From JBICIG01 sp043101605 (GTDB taxonomy: Bacteria > Planctomycetota > Phycisphaerae > Phycisphaerales > UBA1924): 36,843 bases of DNA. The DNA lies in NCBI GenBank assembly GCA_043101605.1, contig JBICIG010000081.1:1-36843 (forward strand). The letters are read 5' to 3'. Position numbers and translations under genes: made by a program. Shown piece by piece: positions 15,267 to 22,620 of this stretch (within the stretch, counting starts at the first letter, position 1; the number at the start of each line of letters is the position of its first letter). The notes under the pieces are model-generated. The model was not told the DNA's origin and did not search any database. It saw only the letters and a list, made by a program, of their open reading frames with translations.

Positions 15267-17411
15267 TTATCGGTCGAAGCGCTCGAGCGCCTCGTCGCAG
15301 CGGATCGCCTGCATCAGCAGGTTGCGGTCGTCCTGGTCCACCACGCCGTCCCCGTTCAGGTCCGTCGCGGTCTGGTGGTGCGCGTACAGGTCGTCGATGT
15401 CCACCACGCCCGACCCGTCCACATCCAGGTCGTACCCGTCGTACATCAGCCGGATCTGACCCACCTGCTGCGCCCCGCCCGCGTCGGTCACGCGGTAGAC
15501 GATCAGGTCCGAGCCCGAAGCGCCCGGGTCCGGGCGCACGATCCGGAACGCCGAGGTCCCGCTCTCGCCCCCGCCCCCGATCGTCGCCTGGGTCGGTCCC
15601 TGCAGAATCTCGAAGCTCAGCGTCCCCGGGTCGTCGTCGCTCGACGCCGGCAGCTCGAGCACGAACGCGTCGTCCGTCGCGACGCGCTTGGTGAACCGCA
15701 CCGCACGCGGCGGCTCGCTCCCGGCATCCGCGTTCATCGGATCCACCAGGATCGTCACCGGCGCGCTCCGAACCAGCGACCCGTCGGCCAGCAGCGCCTC
15801 GCCCTGCACCGTCACCTCGCCCGCCCCCAGGCTCGACCCGTGCGCCGACAACTCACCCGCGCACGCCCCGACCGACGCCACCACGCGCCCGCCCTGCACC
15901 ACCCGCGTCTCGATGATCCCCGTCCCCCGCGCGCGCACCACGAACCGGAAGTTCGTCGACAGGTCGCCCACCGGGTCCAGCGGCTCGATCGTCACACTCC
16001 GCCCCGACGCGTCGCGTTCAAAGGTCTGCACCGACACGCCCGGCACGCGCACATTCGTGCTCTCGAGCCCCACCACGCGCACCTCGTGCCACCCGTCGCT
16101 CAGCACGCTCGCATCGACCAGCATCGGGAATCCCGCGTTGACCGTCTGCTTGAGCACCCCGTCCACGAACAACTCGTACTGCGACACCGTCTTGCCCGGG
16201 TTCGTCGTCGAGCCCTGGTAACTCAGAATGAAGAATCCCGTCGACGAGGGACCCGTCGGCAGACCCGTGAACGACACCGTCGGGATGTGCGCGTGCGGCC
16301 GCGTCAGCGGATCCCCATACAGCATCCCCTGGAACGGCCAGAAACCGATCGCCCGGAACACCGACTCCCCGAGCGACAGCCCCTGGAAGTAGTGCACATG
16401 CATCCGCGCCGAGGGGAACTTGCCCTCGTAATTGCAAGGCTCCTCCACCTGCCCCCAGCTCCCGCTCGCCCCCTTGACGATCCACCGCGACACCTTCGTC
16501 TGCGCGCTGATGTCGAAGGTCGCCGCCCAGCTCGTCAGGTGGTCGCAGAACGCCCCGGGCAGAATCGTCATGTTCGCGCCGTCGATGTTCGGCCCGGCCA
16601 GCCCCGTCATGACCCCCAGCACATCGTGCCGCTGCTGAGGCAGGTTCTGGAACAGGTGCTCGCCCGTCCCACCCAGCGACGCCAGCGCATTGACCACCGT
16701 CGTGAACAACCCGTCCCGCGGATCCGAGCGGATGTTGTCCGCCGTCTCCATGAAGTAGAAGGTCCCCGCCGGCCGCGTCCCGTCGGCCAGCGCCGACCGG
16801 TCGATCATGTCGATCACCTCGTCGGCCGTGTTCCCCCGCTCGCCCGTGTACCCGAGCTGCGCGCCGATGAAGTACCGGTCGCCGTCGGTCCGCGGCAATC
16901 CGTCACGCCACCCCGTCGCGCTCGAAAACCGCCGCGCATCCAGCGTCGTGTTCGTCTTGTACCCGTTCTCGCGCGACACCGGCACGCCCCCGGCCAGAAA
17001 CTCCGCCGAGTTGAACGCCAGCGTGTACGCCCCCGTGATGCTGAACCGACGCACCGGCGAGCACCCGTCGTTCACCAGCCCCGGCGCATCCATGTAGAAC
17101 TCGTCGGTCGCCGCGATCACGATGAAGTCGATCTGATCGGACAGCCCCCGCCGCGCCATCTCCCCGAACAGCGCATCGAGGTTGTCGCTCACGAAGGTCT
17201 GGATGTCCGCCGCCCCGGGCTCCATGTACAGCACATGCGACTCGGGGATCCCCCGCATGAACTTGTAGTGGTTGCCCGTGTACAGCGCATCGGCATCCGA
17301 GGGATCGATGATCAGCAGCGTCCGTTCCGGGCTCCCCGCCCCCGCCCCGGTCGCCAGGCACGCCGCCAGCCCGCACGCGGCCAAGACCTTCTTCACACCC
17401 GTCGCTCGCAT
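15267..17411 (-). CDS. TIGR03790-like secreted protein with C-terminal dockerin-like repeat
   Basis: A 714-residue exported protein of unknown function. ATG at 17411 follows GGAGAGG; a signal peptide (VKKVLAACGLAACLATGAGAG) is followed by RTLLIIDPSDADALYTGNHY and MRGIPESHVLYME, the N-terminal pattern of the TIGR03790 family common in planctomycetes. Middle parts such as DFIVIAATDEFYM and GVMTGLAGPNIDGAN fit that family. The C-terminus carries two calcium-loop repeats, DLDVDGSGVVDIDDL and DLNGDGVVDQDD, a dockerin-like module. Between them lie beta-sandwich-like regions (about 480-660). Dockerins bind cohesins in cellulosomes, but in planctomycetes such tails are widespread without cohesins, so attachment or calcium-dependent folding is only a guess. 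Confidence 0.8.
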   Translation of the reverse strand: MRATGVKKVLAACGLAACLATGAGAGSPERTLLIIDPSDADALYTGNHYKFMRGIPESHVLYMEPGAADIQTFVSDNLDALFGEMARRGLSDQIDFIVIAATDEFYMDAPGLVNDGCSPVRRFSITGAYTLAFNSAEFLAGGVPVSRENGYKTNTTLDARRFSSATGWRDGLPRTDGDRYFIGAQLGYTGERGNTADEVIDMIDRSALADGTRPAGTFYFMETADNIRSDPRDGLFTTVVNALASLGGTGEHLFQNLPQQRHDVLGVMTGLAGPNIDGANMTILPGAFCDHLTSWAATFDISAQTKVSRWIVKGASGSWGQVEEPCNYEGKFPSARMHVHYFQGLSLGESVFRAIGFWPFQGMLYGDPLTRPHAHIPTVSFTGLPTGPSSTGFFILSYQGSTTNPGKTVSQYELFVDGVLKQTVNAGFPMLVDASVLSDGWHEVRVVGLESTNVRVPGVSVQTFERDASGRSVTIEPLDPVGDLSTNFRFVVRARGTGIIETRVVQGGRVVASVGACAGELSAHGSSLGAGEVTVQGEALLADGSLVRSAPVTILVDPMNADAGSEPPRAVRFTKRVATDDAFVLELPASSDDDPGTLSFEILQGPTQATIGGGGESGTSAFRIVRPDPGASGSDLIVYRVTDAGGAQQVGQIRLMYDGYDLDVDGSGVVDIDDLYAHHQTATDLNGDGVVDQDDRNLLMQAIRCDEALERFDR

Positions 17412-17773
17412 GTCGCCTCTCCGAACCGGCCGGCCCGCGGCATTCCCGCCGCGCGCTCCAACCCGCTTATGCCACAAGGATTTCCCGCGGGGCTTCCCGC
17501 ATGGATCGCTCGTTGGGGGATTCTCCTGCCTCCGCGTCGAGTATACGGGTGCCCCGCCCGCGCTCGACCCTTTCTCAAGCCCGCCGCAGGGGCCCGCCTC
17601 TTCCCATCCGGGTGATCCGTCCAGCCGGTTCGATCGCTCCCCGCCCGAGCCCTTCCACACCCAGCCGACGACCGGCTCCGACGCTCCCCGGACCTATAGT
17701 CCGGTTCTCGGGCCCGGCACGCGCCGCCCGATCACCCACCGATCGCGTCCCGCACGCCACCGGAGCGAGAGCC
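17412..17773. promoter_or_regulatory. Divergent intergenic region between the TIGR03790 and aldolase genes
   Basis: 362 non-coding bases that must carry promoters for both genes. On the minus strand TATACT (17545-17540) is a good -10 match about 130 bases before the secreted-protein start, but I see no convincing -35 at 16-18 bases. On the plus strand TATAGT (17695-17700) is a possible -10 about 74 bases before the aldolase start, also without a good -35. No riboswitch recognised. Confidence 0.4.
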
Positions 17774-18874
17774 ATGCCCAACCTGACCGTCAATGTCCGC
17801 GAGATCCTCGGCTCCGACGCCGACTCCCTCCTCAACTACGAGTCCAGGTCCGTCAGCAAGTCCGCCCTCCACCTCCCCGGAAGCGACTTCATCGACCGCG
17901 TCGTCTCCCAGAGCGACCGCAACCCGAATGTGCTCCGCAATTTCCAGCACATCCTCAACACCGGCCGACTCGCCGGCACCGGCTATGTCTCCATCCTCCC
18001 CGTCGACCAGGGCGTCGAGCACTCCGGCGGCGCGTCCTTCGCCCCCAACCCCGCCTACTTCGACCCCGAGAACATCGTCAAACTCGCCATCGAAGGCGGG
18101 TGCAACGCCGTCGCTTCCACCTTCGGCGTCCTCGGCGCGGTCGCGCACAAGTACGCACACAGGATCCCCTTCCTTGTGAAGTTCAACCACAACGAGATGC
18201 TCTCGTTCCCCAACACCTACAACCAGACGCCCTACGGCACCATCAGCCAGTGCTTCAACATGGGCGCCGTCGCCGTCGGCGCGACGATCTACTTCGGCTC
18301 GCCCGAATCGCGCGAGCAGATCCAGTATGTCTCCGAGATGTTCGCCCACGCCCACGAACTCGGCATGGTCACCGTCCTCTGGTGCTACCTCCGCTCCGAC
18401 GCGTTCAAGGTCGACGGCACCGACTACCACGCCGCCGCCGACCTCACAGGCCAGGCCAACCACCTCGGCGCCACCATCCAGGCAGACATCCTCAAGCAGA
18501 AGCTCCCCACCAACAACGGCGGGTACAAGGCCCTCAACGCCGGCAACTCGTCCTACGGCAAGTTCAAGACCGAGGTCTACACCGAACTCTCCGGTTCCGA
18601 CGAGAACGGCAAGGGCGGGCACCCCATCGACCTCACCCGCTACCAGGTCGTCAACGGCTACATGGGCCGCATCCCCCTGATCAACTCCGGCGGCGAGAGC
18701 AAGGGCGCCGGCGACCTCGAAGCCGCCGTACGCACCGCCGTCATCAACAAGCGCGCCGGCGGCATGGGCCTCATCTCGGGCCGCAAGGCCTTCCAACGCC
18801 CCATGAACGAAGGCGCCAAGCTCCTCCACGCCATCCAGGATGTCTACCTCGACGACTCAGTCACCGTCGCGTGA
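17774..18874 (+). CDS. fbaB: Class I fructose-bisphosphate aldolase (FbaB type)
   Basis: Cytoplasmic glycolytic/gluconeogenic enzyme cleaving fructose 1,6-bisphosphate to dihydroxyacetone phosphate and glyceraldehyde 3-phosphate through a Schiff-base lysine. The 366 residues match the bacterial FbaB (archaeal-type class I) family: LPVDQGVEHSGG (75-86), FLVKFNHNEML (133-143), the segment ADILKQKLPTNNGGYKALN around Lys241, which corresponds to the reactive-lysine region of FbaB, and the phosphate-binding end IPLINSGGESKGAGD and RAGGMGLISGRKAF. Start ATG follows GGAGCGAG. Monocistronic, ending in a strong hairpin terminator. It is not the metal-dependent class II enzyme. Confidence 0.95.
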   Translation: MPNLTVNVREILGSDADSLLNYESRSVSKSALHLPGSDFIDRVVSQSDRNPNVLRNFQHILNTGRLAGTGYVSILPVDQGVEHSGGASFAPNPAYFDPENIVKLAIEGGCNAVASTFGVLGAVAHKYAHRIPFLVKFNHNEMLSFPNTYNQTPYGTISQCFNMGAVAVGATIYFGSPESREQIQYVSEMFAHAHELGMVTVLWCYLRSDAFKVDGTDYHAAADLTGQANHLGATIQADILKQKLPTNNGGYKALNAGNSSYGKFKTEVYTELSGSDENGKGGHPIDLTRYQVVNGYMGRIPLINSGGESKGAGDLEAAVRTAVINKRAGGMGLISGRKAFQRPMNEGAKLLHAIQDVYLDDSVTVA

Positions 18875-18898
18875 GCGCACGGGAATTCCGACCGACCT

Positions 18899-18926
18899 CA
18901 CCGCCGGGCACTCGCGCCCGGCGGTG
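18899..18926. terminator. Strong hairpin terminator between convergent genes
   Basis: CACCGCCGGGC and GCCCGGCGGTG form a perfect 11-bp stem with a 6-base loop, 24 bases after the aldolase stop and followed by the T-rich TTCGTTCT. It lies 19 bases from the end of the convergent epimerase gene, so it may stop transcription from both sides, although the T-tract favours the plus direction. Confidence 0.8.
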
Positions 18927-18945
18927 TTCGTTCTGAACGACTGCA

Positions 18946-20118
18946 CTACTTGTCGCGCTCGTCCCACGCCTCCAAGACCCGCTGCTCCTTCTCCGGCGCC
19001 AGCCCGCCGCGCACTCGTTGAGTCCACTGCGCACACGCCTCGTCGCCGTTCTCCTCGCGGATCTCCGGCCCGCGCGTCCGCACATACTCCAGCACCGCAC
19101 GACCCGTCTCGACCTCGGGCCGGATCCTCATCCCCGCCTTCAAACCCTTCTCCACGCTGATCCGCCCCCGCCCCGGGTACTGATCGCTCGGGAGCCACAC
19201 CGGCATCTCCTGCCACGGCGCCACCGACTGCTCACGCAGGAACTCCGCCGGCATCCACACCCGCTCCGGGTCCGTCCCCGCCGCCTCCGCCGCCGCATCG
19301 ATCATCGACTTGGTCGTCCGCGAGTCCGCCGGCGAGATCGCGTTGTAGGTATCGAACAGCCGCTTCTCGGCGCAGGTGATGGTGAATTCCCCCACATCGC
19401 GCACATCGATGTACTGCACGAAGTCTTCCCCGTCGCCCGGGCAGACCATCCGCCCTCCCTCGCCGCAGCGGATGGGCCAGTAGCTGTACCGTCCCGTCGT
19501 GTCCCGCTCGCCGCAGATCAGGCCCGGCCGGATCACCGACACACGCCCCGGGAATCGTTCCTGGGCAGCCTTCTCCACGCGTGCCTTCATCGCGCCGTAG
19601 TGCTGCCCGACCTCGCGGTGCGTCGTGATCCCCGCCGCCGTCGCGTCGTCGATCGTCTCCAGCGGCGCGTCCTCGTCCGCGCCCGCCTCGGGGTTCCCGT
19701 ACACGCTGATTGTCGAGATCACGATGAACTGGTCCATCGCCGGCAGCAGCACATCCATCGCATCGGTCACCGTCCTGGGCACATAAGTGAAAGTGTCGAT
19801 CACCGCGTCCCACCGCCGCCCGTCCGCGACCGCCTTCTCCAGCGCCGACAGATCCGTGTACCGATCCCCCTCCAGCCACTCCAATTCCGGGAACAGGTCC
19901 GGCCCGCTGCGCCCACGATTGAACAGCGTCATCTCGTGCCCGGACCGCAGCGCATCCCGCACAATCTGCGGGCCCAGAAACCCCGTCCCGCCCAGGATCA
20001 GCAGCTTGAGCTTCTTCTTCCCCGGCGTCCCGAGCCGACCCGCCATCGCCATCGGCGCCATCGCCGCCCCCGCCGTGAACGCCATCATCTCGCCCATGAA
20101 TTCCCGTCGATTGCTCAT
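18946..20118 (-). CDS. Tat-exported NAD-dependent epimerase/dehydratase-like protein
   Basis: A 390-residue extended short-chain dehydrogenase-type protein. After a Tat-type leader with twin arginines (MSNRREFMGEMMAFTAGAAM) comes a Rossmann start LKLLILGGTGFLGPQIV with the G-x-x-G-x-x-G motif, then SVYG and, some 20-35 residues on, YGAMKARVEKAA, which supplies the usual Tyr-x-x-x-Lys pair (Tyr in HYGAMK). Middle and C-terminal parts resemble sugar-nucleotide epimerase/isoflavone-reductase-like proteins. Start ATG has AAGGAG 7 bases upstream and overlaps the transporter stop (ATGA). A Tat leader suggests export as a folded protein with cofactor bound; planctomycetes have many such oxidoreductases. 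Substrate unknown. Confidence 0.85.
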   Translation of the reverse strand: MSNRREFMGEMMAFTAGAAMAPMAMAGRLGTPGKKKLKLLILGGTGFLGPQIVRDALRSGHEMTLFNRGRSGPDLFPELEWLEGDRYTDLSALEKAVADGRRWDAVIDTFTYVPRTVTDAMDVLLPAMDQFIVISTISVYGNPEAGADEDAPLETIDDATAAGITTHREVGQHYGAMKARVEKAAQERFPGRVSVIRPGLICGERDTTGRYSYWPIRCGEGGRMVCPGDGEDFVQYIDVRDVGEFTITCAEKRLFDTYNAISPADSRTTKSMIDAAAEAAGTDPERVWMPAEFLREQSVAPWQEMPVWLPSDQYPGRGRISVEKGLKAGMRIRPEVETGRAVLEYVRTRGPEIREENGDEACAQWTQRVRGGLAPEKEQRVLEAWDERDK

Positions 20119-21530
20119 ACCTGCACTCCTTCATGCGCGACCCGCAGCGCCGCACCTTGTTCGTTCCTTTTGCTTGCGCGCCGCCGTTGTTCGACCGCGA
20201 GCCACACCGACAACCCGCCCCAGATCACCGCCAACGGCACCGCCGCCAGCGCCATCCCCGTCAACCCGATCGCCAGCTTCGCCATCAGCCCGTCCGTCCA
20301 CGCCCCCGCGACATCCCCACCGCGGTACACAAACACATCGACGATCGGCTTGGCCTTGTACTTCTGATCGATCGGCAGCACCGCGAACAGCGTCTCCCGC
20401 GCCGGCCGCGCCACCGCGTACCGCGTCGCCCGGTGCGACGCGTTGAACACCGCGAACACCGCGAACACCTGCCACGCCTCCAGCGACGCGTTCGCCCACG
20501 CCAGCGCCGCGAACCCCAGCGCCGTCACGATCGGCATGAGCGCCAGCGTCCCGCCGACCCCGATCCACCGGATCAGCCGCGCCGTCACGAACATCTGCAC
20601 CAGCAGCGTCGCCCCCTGCGTCCACGCATCAAGCTGCGCAAACAGGCTGATCCGATCGCGCAACTCCTCCGAAGCGTCCGTCACCAGCCGCGCCTGCGCG
20701 AAGTAGATCAGCGTCGAACTGATCGCCATCAGCACGATCCACGCCCCGATCGCCAGCAGGTAGGGCGACCGCGCCACCGCGACCGCCCCGTCGATCCACC
20801 GCCCGCCGAGCCCCGCCTTGCGCGACGCCTCCGCGCCCCCATCCGCCGACCAGTCCCCCGGCCGCTCCATCGCCCGCTCGCCCGTCCCGGGCTCCGGGGC
20901 CGTCTTCTTCGCCCTCCGATCGACCGCCCGCATCGCCCACACCGCCGCCTCGAAACACCCCGCCGCCAGCAGCATCTGCCCGACCGCCCCGATCTCCGCG
21001 GCCATCTGCCACGCGAACAGCGACCCCAGCAGCGCGCCCGCCGTCCCACCGATCGCGATCGCCGGGAACACCCGCTTGCTCTGCTCGAGCGACCACACAT
21101 CCACCATGAACGCCCAGAACACGCTGCTGAGAAACAGCGCCACCATGCTCAGCCACACATAGAACACGTACCCGGGCCATACGCCCAGGCTCCCGCTCGT
21201 CGACGCCCGCACCCCCGCGAAGATCACCAGGCACGCGACCACCACCCGCAGCGCCACCGGGATGAACCGCGACCGGTCCATGTTCGTCACCGCCGACCCG
21301 AACAGCAGCGTCACCCCCAGCGACAGCACGCAGGTCCCCACGAACAGCGTCCGCAGGTCGTCCATCGACCGCTCGACGCCCATCGCCTCACGCACCGGCC
21401 GGATCAGGAAGTACCCGAAGAGCAGCAGAAAGAAGAACACGCCCGACAGCACCACCCCGCCCGCCTCCCCCGGCTCGATCCGGAACAGGCGGCCCAGCGG
21501 CGACCTCGGCATGTCCGACGCATCGGCCAT
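20115..21530 (-). CDS. Tlc-type (ATP/ADP exchange) transporter homologue, major-facilitator-like
   Basis: An integral membrane protein of about 471 residues with roughly 11-12 hydrophobic spans. The N-terminus GRLFRIEPGEAGGVVLSG, then FFFLLLFGYFLIRPVREAMG, and the late motif KAKPIVDVFVYRGGDVAGAW are characteristic of bacterial NTP/NDP exchange transporter relatives (PF03219/Npt-like). True ATP/ADP carriers occur in obligate intracellular bacteria; free-living homologues have unknown substrates, so I do not assign one. Start uncertain: the ATG at 21530 is favoured by codon pattern; an ATG at 21566 has a better ribosome binding site (GGAAAG) but an atypical codon composition. The downstream epimerase overlaps by four bases. 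One of only two ACGT sites of the window lies in this gene. Confidence 0.85.
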   Translation of the reverse strand: MADASDMPRSPLGRLFRIEPGEAGGVVLSGVFFFLLLFGYFLIRPVREAMGVERSMDDLRTLFVGTCVLSLGVTLLFGSAVTNMDRSRFIPVALRVVVACLVIFAGVRASTSGSLGVWPGYVFYVWLSMVALFLSSVFWAFMVDVWSLEQSKRVFPAIAIGGTAGALLGSLFAWQMAAEIGAVGQMLLAAGCFEAAVWAMRAVDRRAKKTAPEPGTGERAMERPGDWSADGGAEASRKAGLGGRWIDGAVAVARSPYLLAIGAWIVLMAISSTLIYFAQARLVTDASEELRDRISLFAQLDAWTQGATLLVQMFVTARLIRWIGVGGTLALMPIVTALGFAALAWANASLEAWQVFAVFAVFNASHRATRYAVARPARETLFAVLPIDQKYKAKPIVDVFVYRGGDVAGAWTDGLMAKLAIGLTGMALAAVPLAVIWGGLSVWLAVEQRRRASKRNEQGAALRVAHEGVQV

Positions 21531-21560
21531 GACTCGGCGTACCGCGCCATCGCCCCGATG

Positions 21561-21591
21561 TTGCATCCAAGTATCTTTCCGCCGGATGCAA
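21561..21591. promoter_or_regulatory. 8-bp inverted repeat upstream of the transporter gene
   Basis: TTGCATCC (21561-21568) and GGATGCAA (21584-21591) are exact reverse complements around 15 bases. The repeat sits in the leader of the transporter-epimerase pair, and its loop contains GGAAAG, the only good ribosome-binding-like sequence there. It may be an operator for a dimeric regulator or an mRNA hairpin acting on translation. Confidence 0.5.
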
Positions 21592-21632
21592 CTCCGCCGC
21601 CCGAGCCCGCCGTAACCCACCCCACCGGCAGC

Positions 21633-22616
21633 TCACGACCCGCCAACCAACCCGCCAACCAACCCGCCACCATCCTCTCCACCTTCGATGAACTCCGCCG
21701 CGGTCTGACGCCGACGATCCACCACCAGCCGCAGCACATCGGGTCGCGCGTAATGCCCCGCCGGATCGAAGCTCTGCCGCTCGGCTAGCACCCGCGACAG
21801 ATCCAGATCCGCAAACAGGATCCCCTCCCGATCCGCCACCGGCTCGATGATCCACGCCCCGTCGGGGCCCGCGACGCACGACCCCCCATCGTGCACCGTC
21901 TCGCCCGCCGACACCATCCGCCCCCGCATCGGGACGCCCGTCGGCACATCCGTCTCACGCACGATCCCGCACGCGCTGATCACGAAGCACCGCCCCTCGC
22001 GTGCGATGTGCCGCGTCAGATCGACCGTGTTCCGCACCGCACCGGGCCAGATCGCCACATGCAGGTTCACCCCCTGCGCGTACATCGCCGCCCTCGCCAG
22101 CGGCATCCAGTTCTCCCAGCAGTTCAGCGCCCCGACCGTGAATCCGCCCACCCGGTGCGCGCGCAGCCCGTGCCCATCCCCGATCGCCCACGACAGCCTC
22201 TCTTCATAAGTCGGCATCAGCTTGCGGTGCGCGCTCCCGATCGTCCCGTCGCCCCGCACGAAGACCGCCGTGCAGTACAGCGAGTGCCCGCCCCGGTCCG
22301 CCGCACGCTCCATCACGCCGATGACAACCGACGCGCCCGACTCCCGCGCCGCCGCCTGCACCGGCTCGAGCTCACCGGCATCCAGATCGACGCCCTGCGA
22401 CACATACAACCCGTGCAGCTCCTTCAGCTCGGGCTCCTCGAACCGAGCCGCATCGACGCGGCTGAGCCAGAACGGATAGCCCGGCACGACCGCCTCTCCG
22501 AAGCAGACCAGTTCCGCCCCGTCCCGCGCCGCTTCGCGCACCGACGCCGCCGCCTTCTCCAGCGTCGCCGCCCGATCCAGCACCACGCTCCCGATCTGCG
22601 CGATCGCCACTCTCAT
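21633..22616 (-). CDS. Nitrilase (carbon-nitrogen hydrolase superfamily)
   Basis: A 327-residue cytoplasmic hydrolase with the complete catalytic triad: Glu41 in CFGEAVVPGYPFW, Lys132 in HRKLMPTYEERLSW and Cys166 in GALNCWENWMPLAR. The C-W-E-N-W context and the following NLHVAIWPG are typical of true nitrilases (branch 1), which convert nitriles to carboxylic acids and ammonia, rather than amidases. The second of two close ATGs (22616) is chosen because GGGGAGG lies 7 bases before it. The C-terminus ends in a Gly/Val repeat (GGLVGGLVGGS) encoded by a 12-bp tandem repeat. The natural substrate cannot be read from sequence. Its start is only a few bases from the divergent RecQ start. Confidence 0.9.
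   Translation of the reverse strand: MRVAIAQIGSVVLDRAATLEKAAASVREAARDGAELVCFGEAVVPGYPFWLSRVDAARFEEPELKELHGLYVSQGVDLDAGELEPVQAAARESGASVVIGVMERAADRGGHSLYCTAVFVRGDGTIGSAHRKLMPTYEERLSWAIGDGHGLRAHRVGGFTVGALNCWENWMPLARAAMYAQGVNLHVAIWPGAVRNTVDLTRHIAREGRCFVISACGIVRETDVPTGVPMRGRMVSAGETVHDGGSCVAGPDGAWIIEPVADREGILFADLDLSRVLAERQSFDPAGHYARPDVLRLVVDRRRQTAAEFIEGGEDGGGLVGGLVGGS
21641..21667. repeat. 12-bp tandem repeat at the 3' end of the nitrilase gene
   Basis: CGCCAACCAACC occurs twice in tandem (21641-21652, 21653-21664) with a partial third copy CGCC. Because the unit is four codons long, copy-number change would alter only the Gly-Leu-Val-Gly tail of the nitrilase, just before its stop. Confidence 0.8.
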
Positions 22617-22620
22617 CGTC

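Noticed and set aside
15204..17615. 803-codon plus-strand frame opposite the TIGR03790 gene
   Set aside because: Translation is rich in Arg, His, Pro and Val with no domain; the minus strand has a signal peptide, ribosome binding site and family motifs.
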